Source: Lachnospiraceae bacterium
Lineage (GTDB): Bacteria > Bacillota_A > Clostridia > Lachnospirales > Lachnospiraceae
DNA: 42,186 nt
NCBI GenBank assembly: GCA_017416505.1
Contig: JAFQCI010000156.1
Span: forward strand, 1-42,186
Direction: 5' to 3'
A model generated the notes under the pieces. It did no database searches and had not been told where the DNA came from. It was given only the letters and a program-made list of their open reading frames with translations. The translations under genes were made by a program, and so were the position numbers. Positions 1-7,755 of the stretch are shown piece by piece. The stretch's first letter is position 1. The number at the start of each line of letters is the position of its first letter.

Positions 1-5
1 ACCAA

Positions 6-19
6 GTCGCTAGCGCGAC
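6..19. repeat. Short GC-rich hairpin at window start
   Basis: GTCGC-TAGC-GCGAC is a 5-bp perfect hairpin in otherwise AT-rich DNA, preceded by CAAG at 3-6. IS91-like elements, which often carry tyrosine-recombinase genes in gut Firmicutes, have terminal hairpins next to CAAG/GAAC tetramers, so this might be an element end. That is weak inference; 20-208 shows no gene and no other clear feature. Confidence 0.2.
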
Positions 20-208
20 GGCTAGCCAAAGTTACAATAAATTTCCCACTATTTTAAAATAAAAATAGCAGTTTTTGTATATTTGTAGTATTGTTAAGTT
101 ACGACACAAAACATCACACAAATACCGCCAACTGCTATGACTATGATAACATTTTTTTCAAAACTTAACAACAACAAAATATTTTATTTTTTTATTCGTC
201 CTCCGCCC

Positions 209-251
209 TAAAATGATTGTTTATTATATTTTATTATATACAATCATTTTA
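209..251. promoter_or_regulatory. 12-bp inverted repeat before integrase fragment
   Basis: TAAAATGATTGT (209-220) and ACAATCATTTTA (240-251) form a perfect 12-bp inverted repeat with a 19-nt AT-rich centre. It ends right at the ribosome binding site AAGGAGG (251-257) of the recombinase fragment. It could be an operator or an RNA hairpin that masks the ribosome binding site. The function is inferred from position only. Confidence 0.4.
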
Positions 252-264
252 AGGAGGTTCCATT

Positions 265-414
265 ATGGACAAATATCTTAATCTTTATCGTGAAATGATC
301 TCACTTCGCGGTCTTACTGATCATACCCTAAATAGTTATTCTACTTACATTCGCAGCTACCTTTCATTTCTGCTGATAAAAAAGGAGAAAAAACTGACGG
401 AAAAGTCAAAGTAG
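265..414 (+). pseudogene. Tyrosine recombinase, N-terminal fragment
   Basis: This 49-codon reading frame begins with ATG behind a strong AAGGAGG. Its first 35 residues (MDKYLNLYREMISLRGL..., then TLNSYSTYIRSYLSFL) look like the SAM-like N-terminal core-binding domain of phage-type integrases, especially those accompanying IS91-like elements. The catalytic domain with the R-H-R-Y residues is absent. From about base 368 the DNA instead belongs, in another frame, to an IS1634-like transposase, so this is the 5' stump of a recombination or deletion joint. It would give a short hybrid peptide without recombinase activity. Confidence 0.6.
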
Positions 415-872
415 AATTGAATGATAAAGCCATCGAAAAAGCAAAACAGCTTGCTGGTTACAACATGATTGTAACTTCAGAAACCCGTATGTCTGCATCT
501 GAAATATATGCTGCTTATCACAACCTTTGGAGAATAGAGGAATCTTTTCGCATTATGAAATCCCAGCTTGATGCAAGACCTGTATATCTTCAAAAAGAAG
601 ATACCATTATCGGACACTTTCTCATTTGTTATCTTGTGGTATTGCTTACAAGACTATTTCAAATACATACTTTAAACGATAACTATGGTACAGAAGAAAT
701 ATTTGATTTTATACGTGATTTTCGTGTAGCACAGATATCTGAACGAAAATATATAAATCTCACCAGAAAGTCATCCTTTATAAAAGACTTAACCGACTTC
801 ACAGGACTTCCTCTAACATCATATTTTTTAGGAAATGAAGAAATAAATAAAGTGCTGAGTCACAGGTTTTAA
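369..872 (+). pseudogene. IS1634/IS4-superfamily transposase, C-terminal fragment
   Basis: The frame that is open from about 369 to 872 encodes the last roughly 165 residues of a DDE transposase. The block LWRIEESFRIMKSQL followed by RPVYLQ and GHFLICYLVVLL is typical of the IS1634 family and holds the C-terminal catalytic Glu region. The first two acidic catalytic residues and the N-terminal DNA-binding part are missing. A TTG at 417 could serve as a start, but no ribosome binding site precedes it. The 5' boundary lies inside the recombinase fragment, which is in a different frame, so the gene is a remnant. Its natural stop and a terminator are intact. Confidence 0.75.
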
Positions 873-898
873 TCTGTGGCTTAGCACTATTTTTTTTA
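851..898 (+). terminator. Terminator of the transposase remnant
   Basis: AGTGCTGAGTCACAG pairs with CTGTGGCTTAGCACT (about 15 bp with two mismatches) and is followed by ATTTTTTTT. The 5' arm overlaps the last codons of the transposase fragment. A typical Rho-independent terminator. Confidence 0.8.
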
Positions 899-1035
899 TT
901 CAACTCCGAAAGACAGGTAGCATAAAATCTTGTATAATCCAGCATTTTTATGATACACTCATATGTCTTATTGATGAATTCAACATATTTGAATTAGGAC
1001 TGCTAGCGTAAAATTTTATTCGGGAAAATAAGGAA

Positions 1036-1095
1036 GAGGACACCACTTTGTGATAAAGTATTTAGCGACGAACTAAAACAAAGGAAGGTGTCCTC
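1036..1095 (+). promoter_or_regulatory. Inverted repeat covering the transposase ribosome binding site
   Basis: GAGGACACC (1036-1044) and GGTGTCCTC (1087-1095) are a perfect 9-bp inverted repeat. The 3' arm overlaps the Shine-Dalgarno stretch AAGGAAGG (1081-1088) and stops two bases before the ATG at 1097. In a transcript reading in from outside the element, the two arms would pair and mask the start. This protection is known in principle for other IS families (for example IS10); its use here is inferred. Confidence 0.5.
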
Positions 1096-1096
1096 T

Positions 1097-2562
1097 ATGA
1101 TTAATAGTATAAGATATTTTGAAGAAAAATGCATCAGTAAATTTGAAAAATTAGAAGATAAATTTATGAAAGATCCAACCAAGTTGGCAGAGTATGTTTT
1201 TGGGATTACAGATGAACTTCATAAACTGGGACTTGAGATGATAAAAGAGTCTCTGGAAGCTATGGATATGATGCTTCGAAAAAGTGCATTAAGACGTGAA
1301 AAATGGGTAGTAGAAAAGCATAGTAGCAAACAGCTTACAACCTCTCTGGGAGATATCACATTCAATAAAACATTATTCTGTAACAAGGAAACCGGAGAAA
1401 GCGAATATCTTGTTGATAGAATAATCGGGTTAGCTCCACATCAAAGAATGACAGAGGACGCGGAAGCAAAAATGCTGGAGGAGGCAGTACAGACTTCGTA
1501 TCGTCGTGGTGGAGAAGCGGCAAGCCTGACAACGGATGTCAGTAAGCAGACAGTGAAAAATAAAATCCACCAGCTTAAATTTCCTTCAAAAGAAGAACCG
1601 GAACAGAAAAAGAAGGTGGAATATCTTTATATTGATGCGGATGAAGATCATATATCTCTTCAGTTCCAAGAAAAAAAGGAGATTTAACAGAAAACGGGAA
1701 CCACCAGAAGAACAACTGCCTGATTACAAAACTTGTGTATGTTTACGAAGGGATCGAAAATGAATCACCACAGGGGAAAAGACATCGTCTGGTAAATCCT
1801 TATTATTTTTGCAGTGTAAGTACCGGTGAAGGAAATAAAAAGTTCTGGGATGAAATATATAAGTATCTGGACAGTCATTATGATTTAAAATATGTAAAAA
1901 AGATATATGTGAATTCGGATGGAGGAAGCTGGATAAAGGCAGGAATGAAACGGATAGCAGGAATCACTCACGTATTGGATGAGTTCCATCTGGAAAAATA
2001 TCTGACTAAACTGACAAGTCATATGAAAGACAGTCAGAAAGATGCTGCAGAAGAATTAAGAAAAGCAATCCGGAGCAAGACGAAAAAGGACTTTGAGGAA
2101 CTGGTTGATAAACTTGAGGGTTACCTGGAAGGAGAAACTGGGCGAAAAAGAATGGAAGAAGCAAAGGAATATATTTTATTCAACTGGACAGCGGCAAAAC
2201 TCAGACTGAAACATAAAGACGGCGTAAAAGGAAGCAGTACAGAGGGTCATGTAAGCCATGTACTTTCCAGCCGGATGAGTTCCAGACCGATGGGATGGAG
2301 TAAGAAAGGCGCCGAAAAAATGTCACAGTTAAGAGCGTACAATTTAAATGGTGGAGATATGCTGGAACTTGTAAGATATCAGGCTAAAGAGCTTCCTAAA
2401 GCGGCTGGTGCTGAATACGAAGTGTTAAGTAGTAGTCAGATACTAACCTCCGAAAAAAACAGACATGGAGAACTGGGAAAATATGTGGAGAGTATATCAC
2501 ACAGTATGTCAATGCAAAATAAAAAAGTAATATACTTTAATTCGCATGTATGGGGATTGTAA
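1097..2562 (+). pseudogene. ISLre2-family transposase, split by a -1 frameshift
   Basis: Frame 1 (1097-1687) gives the N-terminal half of a UPF0236 transposase up to DADEDHISLQFQEKK. It then meets TAA at 1685. The frame one base back is open from 1678 to 2562, continuing GDLTENG..., KLVYVYEGIE, the DGGSWIKAG and LDEFHLEKYL blocks, and the usual C-terminal ending HVWGL. Joined, the product is about 488 residues, a normal family length. ATG 1097 is chosen over an in-frame GTG at 1088 because AAGGAAGG (1081-1088) is correctly spaced for it. The break lies in a run of seven A (1671-1677). The codons there are GAA AAA AAG, so the run forms an in-phase A_AAA_AAG slippery heptamer; programmed -1 frameshifting would restore the full protein. 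A one-base deletion in a homopolymer explains it equally well. Confidence 0.8.
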
Positions 2563-2584
2563 AGATATGAAATATCAAAGTTAG

Positions 2585-2710
2585 GCTTAGTCCTCTTAAC
2601 TATAAAATGGCTGTGTTCCAATATCTGTCAAGGATGCTTCGCACCACTTGTGGCTTAGTCCTTTACAGATATTGGAACACAGCTTAAAAGAACACCTAAG
2701 AGGACTAAGC
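2585..2710. repeat. Long nested palindrome at the ISLre2 right end
   Basis: GCTTAGTCCTCTTA (2585-2598) pairs with 2697-2710. Inside it, 19 bases (2610-2628, GCTGTGTTCCAATATCTGT) pair perfectly with 2665-2683. AAGGA/TCCTT (2630-2634 and 2659-2663) extend the stem. GGCTTAGTCCT occurs as a direct repeat at 2584-2594 and 2652-2662. The outer arm matches the presumed right end of the IS, so this could be two IS ends head to head, or a MITE-like unit inserted at the end. The strand could fold into a very long hairpin. Confidence 0.75.
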
Positions 2711-3014
2711 TGGAATCTGCCCTGAAAGGGGCAATATAGACTTGCATAATAAGTGAATATGGAGTAAAGTAGAACCACAAGTCATTGCCTGATACTTTAT
2801 CAGAGCATCGTGGGTAACTCTACCCTATTAAATCCGAAGGTAAATTTACGCAATCTTTTGAGTTAAATTACAGTGACAAGAAATTTTTTTTATGCTATAG
2901 TTAAAATATATGACTGTTCATGGCAGGAAAGAAGGAATAGTTCAAAAAAGTTGTAGTCATGAAGACTTAAGAAAAGAATGATGAGGGAGAATAAAATCAG
3001 AAAGGATGATAGGA
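2711..3014. other. Intergenic region between IS and AAA-ATPase gene
   Basis: No gene is supported here. It holds two small hairpins (CTGATA-ctt-TATCAG near 2789-2803 and GGGTA-ACTC-TACCC at 2812-2825), a probable promoter at 2873-2901, and a leader of about 100 nt for the AAA-ATPase gene. Confidence 0.5.
2873..2901 (+). promoter_or_regulatory. Probable sigma-A promoter of AAA-ATPase gene
   Basis: GTGACA (2873-2878), a 17-bp spacer, then TATAGT (2896-2901). The preceding TGC makes an extended -10 (TGCTATAGT). TAAAAT follows directly at 2902-2907 as an alternative -10. Confidence 0.55.
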
Positions 3015-4595
3015 ATGGGAATTTACTTAAATCCGGGGAATGAAGGATTTAAAAGTGCAGTACGTTCTCAAATATATATAGATAAAACGGGATTGTTGGA
3101 ATACACCAATTCAGTACTGGATACAGAGCAAAGATATATTTGTGTGAGCAGACCAAGACGTTTTGGAAAATCTATAGCAGCAGAGATGCTGGTTTCCTAT
3201 TATGATAAAAGTTGTAATTCAAAAGAATTATTTCAGGGATTGAAAATTTCTGAAAATCAGGATTTTGAAAAACATTTAAATAAATATGATGTGTTGCACA
3301 TCGATATAAACCATTTTCAAGGTCAATCTATTTCTGCAATGGATACAGTTGAAAATATACAACATTTTATTATTGAAGAATTAAAAGAAAATTATCCAGG
3401 GGTAGTAAATGCAGTTGAAAATAAATTACCACATGTGTTGGCTCAAATTAATAATATATATGGTGTAAAATTTATTGTTATTATTGATGAATGGGATGCA
3501 ATTTTTCGTGAAAATAAAACAGATGAAATAGCACAGAAAGAGTATATTACTTTACTTCGGGGATTATTTAAGAATGCTCCTTCTAAAAAATTTTTAAAAC
3601 TTGCTTATATGACAGGAATTTTACCAATTAAGAAATATGGAACAGAATCGGCTTTAAATAATTTCGATGAGTTTACAATGCTGGAGCCTGATATGCTGGC
3701 GGAATTTGTTGGATTCACCGAGAACGAGGTAATTTCATTATATCAAGAATACGGAATGGACTTTGAAGAAGCTAAAAGGTGGTACGACGGATATTATCTT
3801 AATGAAAATTTGCATATATATAATCCTAAATCGGTGGTTGATTCTATAAGGAGAAAAAAAATAAGCAATTATTGGACGAGTACAGAAACCTATGAATCTT
3901 TAAAAAATTATATTACTATGAATTTTGATGGATTAAAGGACGCTATTATACAAATGATAGCAGGTGGGAACTGTAAAATTGATACTAATACATTTGAAAA
4001 TGATATGATACATTTTCAGAGTAAAGATGATGTTTTAACAGTGCTTGTACATCTTGGATATTTGGCATATAATGCAGAAAAACAGGAGGTATCTATTCCA
4101 AATGAAGAGGTTCGTGCGGCTTTCGTTCGTGCGATAAAGAAAAGTAATTGGAATTATGTATTAGAAGCAATTACTGCTTCGGATGAATTGCTAAAAGCGA
4201 CTTGGCGAAGAGATGAAGAGGCAGTAGCCAAAGGAATCGATAAAGTGCATATGGAAAATACATCCATTCTTAATTACAATAACGAGAATGCTTTAAGTTG
4301 TGTTATTTCCTTGGCATACTACAATGCCATCAATGAGTATACCATTGTACGCGAGCTGCCTACAGGAAAAGGGTATGCCGATGTGGTATTTCTTCCTAGG
4401 AAAGATTCTGATAAACCGGCAATGGTGATAGAATTAAAGTGGAATCGAACGGCAGAAGGTGCGATAGGTCAGATTAAAGAGAAAAAGTATGTGCAGGTTT
4501 TGAAAAAATATAAGGGAAACCTTTTGTTGGTAGGGATTAACTATGATGAAAAGAAAAAAGAACATCAGTGCAAAATCGAAGAAGTAAAAAGATGA
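3015..4595 (+). CDS. AAA-ATPase / PD-(D/E)XK nuclease-like protein
   Basis: A 526-residue protein of the family that joins an AAA-ATPase-like domain (PF09820) to a C-terminal PD-(D/E)XK nuclease-like domain (PF08011). Its cellular role is not established; members occur in many copies in gut anaerobes, often near mobile DNA. The family N-terminus MGIYLNPGNEGF supports ATG 3015, which has AAAGGA (3001-3006) at good spacing, over the ATG at 3006. The P-loop is the family form SRPRRFGKS (residues about 45-53). Walker B is FIVIIDEWDAIF (about 153-164). The nuclease-like residues are the Asp of YADVVFL (about 455) and VIELKW (about 471-476), matching D...ExK. It has its own promoter and follows an IS directly. 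The gene is AT-rich compared with the genes further on, which fits recent acquisition. Confidence 0.85.
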   Translation: MGIYLNPGNEGFKSAVRSQIYIDKTGLLEYTNSVLDTEQRYICVSRPRRFGKSIAAEMLVSYYDKSCNSKELFQGLKISENQDFEKHLNKYDVLHIDINHFQGQSISAMDTVENIQHFIIEELKENYPGVVNAVENKLPHVLAQINNIYGVKFIVIIDEWDAIFRENKTDEIAQKEYITLLRGLFKNAPSKKFLKLAYMTGILPIKKYGTESALNNFDEFTMLEPDMLAEFVGFTENEVISLYQEYGMDFEEAKRWYDGYYLNENLHIYNPKSVVDSIRRKKISNYWTSTETYESLKNYITMNFDGLKDAIIQMIAGGNCKIDTNTFENDMIHFQSKDDVLTVLVHLGYLAYNAEKQEVSIPNEEVRAAFVRAIKKSNWNYVLEAITASDELLKATWRRDEEAVAKGIDKVHMENTSILNYNNENALSCVISLAYYNAINEYTIVRELPTGKGYADVVFLPRKDSDKPAMVIELKWNRTAEGAIGQIKEKKYVQVLKKYKGNLLLVGINYDEKKKEHQCKIEEVKR

Positions 4596-4646
4596 CAATG
4601 CTTGAGTAGGAAAAGTATTTAAAAATTTTTATTGAATTAGTGTAGG

Positions 4647-4671
4647 ATATTTTTCAAAAATATGATACAAT
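4647..4671 (+). promoter_or_regulatory. PilZ gene promoter with adjoining palindrome
   Basis: ATATTTTT-C-AAAAATAT (4647-4663) is a perfect 17-bp palindrome. It runs into TGATACAAT (4663-4671), an extended -10 box. No good -35 is seen at 17 bp. The start codon lies about 24 nt after the expected start of transcription. The palindrome could be an operator, but AT-rich palindromes also arise by chance. Confidence 0.4.
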
Positions 4672-4701
4672 AAAATGAGATATATTTTTGGAGGTGACGG
4701 C

Positions 4702-5313
4702 TTGGGAATTAAGTTATCCGAAATAGAAGAAGGAAGTCAGATTACTCTGCAGATTTATAATAGCGAGAATAATATGCAGATGGGTGCAGTACTGAAGCAG
4801 CATGTAAGGGAAGATATCGCCCTTATTTCTTTGGAATATGACACTAAAAGAAGATTAAATTTTGATAATGTCCGGATTGATATGGAATATTCGTATGATG
4901 ATGGTGTACCTATCATATGGCGTAATGTAAAGGTAGTAAATTACAGGGAAGATTATGCGATGCAGGTCTTTTCGGAAGGAAACAGACATAATAGAAGAGG
5001 ATGTTTCCGGGTAAGTGTGGCGGCTGTTGCGACTCTTAGCATGACTGGGAAAACACCTCAGCAGGTCACAGTAAGAGATATCAGTCTATCCGGCTTTTCT
5101 ATCACTGACCGAAAAAAAGAATTAGGATTAAATCTTGGTGATAAACTTGCCATAAACTTTGAGGATATGGGACATTATATTGATTTAAAAGGAAAAGTTG
5201 TAAGAATCCAGGAAGAAGAAGATATGGTTATCTATGGACTGGAAACTTATAATTTGTGTAGGGATTTGTCTTCTTATATTAGTATAAAGCAAAGAAAAAA
5301 AGGCAATAAATAA
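4702..5313 (+). CDS. PilZ-domain protein (c-di-GMP receptor, YcgR-like)
   Basis: A 203-residue cytosolic protein. Residues about 1-90 resemble the YcgR-like N-terminal domain found before PilZ in Clostridia. The PilZ domain follows, with the two c-di-GMP binding motifs present: RGCFR (RxxxR, residues 99-103) and DISLSG (D/NxSxxG, 126-131). It should therefore bind c-di-GMP and alter motility or envelope behaviour, although the target is unknown. The TTG at 4702 is chosen because GGAGGTG (4690-4696) lies five bases before it; the ATG at 4675 overlaps the promoter and has no ribosome binding site. A chemotaxis-type receptor lies 5 kb away, but no flagellar gene is in the window. Confidence 0.8.
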   Translation: MGIKLSEIEEGSQITLQIYNSENNMQMGAVLKQHVREDIALISLEYDTKRRLNFDNVRIDMEYSYDDGVPIIWRNVKVVNYREDYAMQVFSEGNRHNRRGCFRVSVAAVATLSMTGKTPQQVTVRDISLSGFSITDRKKELGLNLGDKLAINFEDMGHYIDLKGKVVRIQEEEDMVIYGLETYNLCRDLSSYISIKQRKKGNK

Positions 5314-5342
5314 AATGATGCAACTCCTATGTTGTAATATTG

Positions 5343-5363
5343 GGACAAAAAGGTATTTTGTCC
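5343..5363. repeat. 8-bp hairpin upstream of membrane protein gene
   Basis: GGACAAAA-AGGTA-TTTTGTCC is a perfect 8-bp inverted repeat in the leader of the next gene. No T-run follows, so it is not a standard terminator. Operator or chance; role unknown. Confidence 0.35.
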
Positions 5364-5405
5364 TTGATACCGTGTTATAAATTTGTTCTGTATTTAGGAG
5401 GTATC

Positions 5406-6053
5406 ATGGTAAAGAGAAGTAAAATCAAAAAAGTAGTAGCAATTATATTAAACTTGATGGTAATGTGCATGGAAGTGTTAGGAGCTTATCACAGTTTCCG
5501 AAAGGGTGGCATTTTAAATTTAAGGTTTTATACGGTGTTAAGTAATGTTTTGGCATTGGTGGTAAGCTTACTGTATGTGGTATATTATATCCGGAATTTT
5601 AATCAGAAAGATACTGCTTTCCCAAGATGGCTAAAGCAATTAAAGTTCGTTACCTGTAATTGCCTTGCAGTAACTTTTGTGGTGGTAGTAGCTGTGTTAA
5701 TTCCTATGGATGGGATACAGTCTGTGGACCACTACATATTCGGTCCTGCGAATATTTATCATCATGTTTTTTGTCCTCTGATTATGATTTTTTCATTTTG
5801 TGTTTTTGAAAAAGAAAGAAAAATTACGGTAAGGGATAATGTACTGGCTCTGATTCCAACCATCATTTATGCAGTGGTGATGGTAATATTGAATCTGGTA
5901 AAAGTATTAAAAGGTCCATATCCATTTTTATATGTATATGAACAACCGATTTACATGAGTATCATCTGGGCAGTCGTGATTTTGACTCTTACCTATGTGT
6001 TAGGTCTTATTTTAAGAGTGCTAAATGGAATGGAACAAAAGAGGATTTCATAA
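5406..6053 (+). CDS. Multi-pass membrane protein (Pr6Pr/FAR-17a-like)
   Basis: A 215-residue hydrophobic protein with about six membrane segments and short loops. ATG 5406 is chosen because AGGAGG (5397-5402) lies just before it; an upstream in-frame TTG at 5340 has no ribosome binding site. The pattern FYTVLSNVLALV in the second segment and IYHHVFCPLIMIFSF in the fourth resembles the Pr6Pr / FAR-17a-AIG1-like membrane families, whose bacterial function is unknown. The assignment rests on the general pattern and not on catalytic residues. It shares a convergent terminator with the exporter operon. Confidence 0.65.
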   Translation: MVKRSKIKKVVAIILNLMVMCMEVLGAYHSFRKGGILNLRFYTVLSNVLALVVSLLYVVYYIRNFNQKDTAFPRWLKQLKFVTCNCLAVTFVVVVAVLIPMDGIQSVDHYIFGPANIYHHVFCPLIMIFSFCVFEKERKITVRDNVLALIPTIIYAVVMVILNLVKVLKGPYPFLYVYEQPIYMSIIWAVVILTLTYVLGLILRVLNGMEQKRIS

Positions 6054-6069
6054 AAAAGTGAGATTTGAT

Positions 6070-6123
6070 AAAACTCCGAAAGCAGATAAGGGAAAAGCCC
6101 CCGGTCTGCCTTCGGAGTTTTTA
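6070..6123. terminator. Bidirectional terminator
   Basis: AAACTCCGAAAGCAGA pairs with the stretch around TCTGCCTTCGGAGTTT. It has A-rich DNA on one side and T-rich on the other, and lies between convergent genes ending at 6053 and 6133. Confidence 0.85.
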
Positions 6124-6132
6124 TTTGAATTT

Positions 6133-6933
6133 TTATGAGCCACTGGATTTATAGTGACGGACTCCAAATCTCCATAAACCATAACAAGGAATTAGAAATA
6201 AGATAGCCAGCAAAGGAAGGAAAATATAAAAAGGTTCTAAAGTTCTATCCAAAATGTAAAGCAATGGATAATATTGTACCAGGGCATAAGGGATTACAAA
6301 AGTAGTTAATTGTAACATCCTTTTTCCATAGATGCTGACAGGGTATTTCCCATATTCTCTTGCACCGTCTGTTAGAACATTCATAAATTCCAGGCCATCT
6401 AAGGTAAAAAAGCATAATGCAGCATAAATAAGAAAAATACCGGTAAAAAGAGCGGTGCCGCCAATCAGCATAAAAATAACAGTTAGCACTTTTGAAACAC
6501 TCCAGTTTACATGACTTTTCGTAACTCCATAAATCAACATTACTACTGCCTGTAACATCCTTCCAATGCGGGTAAGTTCGAATTTGCTTCCCAGTACCTG
6601 AAGAATTTCACTTCTTGGACGTACCAGTACCCGGTCAAAAGTACCATTTCTTACCATATCGGGAAAGACATCAAAGCCTCTGGCGTACATTTCTGCCAAT
6701 GAAAATTCTAACAACATAATGGAAAAGCAAAGTACTATCTCACTATATTCAAATCCTTTCACATTGGAAAAACGCTGGAACATAAAAAATACACCTAAAA
6801 ATACATTAAAGGATACCAGAAATTGCCCAATGGCGGTAAGAATAAAGGATGTTTTGTATTGCATCATACTTCGGATGTTAATGGATATGTAATGCAGGTA
6901 TAGTTTTAACGGACTTATTTGTTTTGTTTTCAT
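6133..6933 (-). CDS. ABC-2 type exporter permease (second subunit)
   Basis: A 266-residue permease with six predicted membrane segments of the ABC2_membrane_6 (DUF990) type. The motif MVRNGTFDRVLVRP, and a large hydrophobic C-terminal half, are shared with that family. ATG 6933 is used. AGGAGG lies in the end of the previous gene (reverse strand, 6945-6950), 11 bases away, a little far. An upstream in-frame ATG at 6996 lies within the preceding coding sequence without a ribosome binding site. Only 7 bp separate it from the preceding permease, so the two are probably translationally coupled. It should form a heterodimeric channel with its neighbour. The exported substrate is unknown. Confidence 0.8.
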   Translation of the reverse strand: MKTKQISPLKLYLHYISINIRSMMQYKTSFILTAIGQFLVSFNVFLGVFFMFQRFSNVKGFEYSEIVLCFSIMLLEFSLAEMYARGFDVFPDMVRNGTFDRVLVRPRSEILQVLGSKFELTRIGRMLQAVVMLIYGVTKSHVNWSVSKVLTVIFMLIGGTALFTGIFLIYAALCFFTLDGLEFMNVLTDGAREYGKYPVSIYGKRMLQLTTFVIPYALVQYYPLLYILDRTLEPFYIFLPLLAILFLIPCYGLWRFGVRHYKSSGS

Positions 6934-6940
6934 AGTTATG

Positions 6941-7744
6941 TCAGCCTCCTTGTACTGTAATTCTTTTTTCCGCAATGCTGCATAATTTTTTACCAAAGGC
7001 AGTGATTACGAAAAGCCAGAATAATTGTAGCAGGATGGCTTTTAGCATTGCCTCATTGCTCATACTTCTACTGTAAATTCGTAATGCCACATTTTGCATA
7101 GAGGCAAAAGGGAGAAATTCCATGACATATTGAATCTTCTCAGGAAAGAAGGGTAGTGGAATCACAGCACCTGCAAAAAACTCCACAGAGGTGGTAAAAA
7201 GCATTCTTAACCCTTGGGGTGAAATGGTAAAAAAGGTAAGGGAATAGACCAGCATACAAAAGGATACGGTGACAAAAAGCCCCAATAACAATGTAATCAC
7301 AAAAATAAGAAAATGAAGCAGGCTTGCAGGAGGGCAAAGTCCATAAGGTTCTGGCAAAAAAGCAGCGACAATGAGAATTGGAAAACATCTTAAAACTGCT
7401 CTTGATAAACGATTTGCAATGCTTCTGGCAAACCACATATGATAAATTTTAATGGGGCGACATAATTCATAGACGATATTCCCGTTTACAATGTTATCGA
7501 AAATTTCATTTTCCAGCATCCAGGCAGCGAAAAAGGCTAGAAAAGCCTGCTGCATCCAGATATAAGATGCGGTAGCGGAAAAAGTCATGGGAAAAGCACT
7601 GGCATCTGCCTCATAAAATGCTTTAAAAATCAATATTTCCATCCCACCCCAGGCAAACTGGGTAACAATACCGGCTAAGGCAGCGGTGCGGTATTGCAGT
7701 CCCATGGAAAAACGTAAGCGAAAAAAAGAAAGATATTTTTTCAT
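6941..7744 (-). CDS. ABC-2 type exporter permease (first subunit)
   Basis: A 267-residue membrane protein with about six segments, homologous in outline to the following permease (ABC2_membrane_6/DUF990). It carries the related motif FDNIVNGNIVYELCRP, which matches the VRNGTFDRVLVRP region of its partner. It starts at ATG 7744 behind GGGGGTG. It is the middle gene of a three-gene minus-strand operon, 11 bp after the ATPase gene. The arrangement ATPase-permease-permease is standard for this exporter family; substrates are mostly unknown. Confidence 0.8.
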   Translation of the reverse strand: MKKYLSFFRLRFSMGLQYRTAALAGIVTQFAWGGMEILIFKAFYEADASAFPMTFSATASYIWMQQAFLAFFAAWMLENEIFDNIVNGNIVYELCRPIKIYHMWFARSIANRLSRAVLRCFPILIVAAFLPEPYGLCPPASLLHFLIFVITLLLGLFVTVSFCMLVYSLTFFTISPQGLRMLFTTSVEFFAGAVIPLPFFPEKIQYVMEFLPFASMQNVALRIYSRSMSNEAMLKAILLQLFWLFVITAFGKKLCSIAEKRITVQGG

Positions 7745-7755
7745 GTCAGCACCCC

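Larger units (their letters stand above)
1021..2610 (+). mobile_element. ISLre2-family insertion sequence (approximate limits)
   Basis: The element is defined by its UPF0236/ISLre2 transposase. The left end is placed near 1021, where GGGAAAATAAGGAAGAGGAC begins. The right end is placed near 2610, where the reverse complement reads TTATAGTTAAGAGGACTAAG. The two ends share an AAGAGGAC core as an imperfect terminal repeat. No target-site duplication was identified by eye, so the limits are estimates. The transposase is frameshifted, so this copy is either inactive or depends on ribosomal slippage. Confidence 0.6.

Noticed and set aside
2596..2778. 60-codon minus-strand frame across the palindrome
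   Set aside because: Its sequence is fully explained by the inverted repeat and IS end; no ribosome binding site.
3006..3014. ATG 3006 as start of the AAA-ATPase gene
   Set aside because: The only Shine-Dalgarno-like stretch abuts it too closely; ATG 3015 has correct spacing and matches the family N-terminus.
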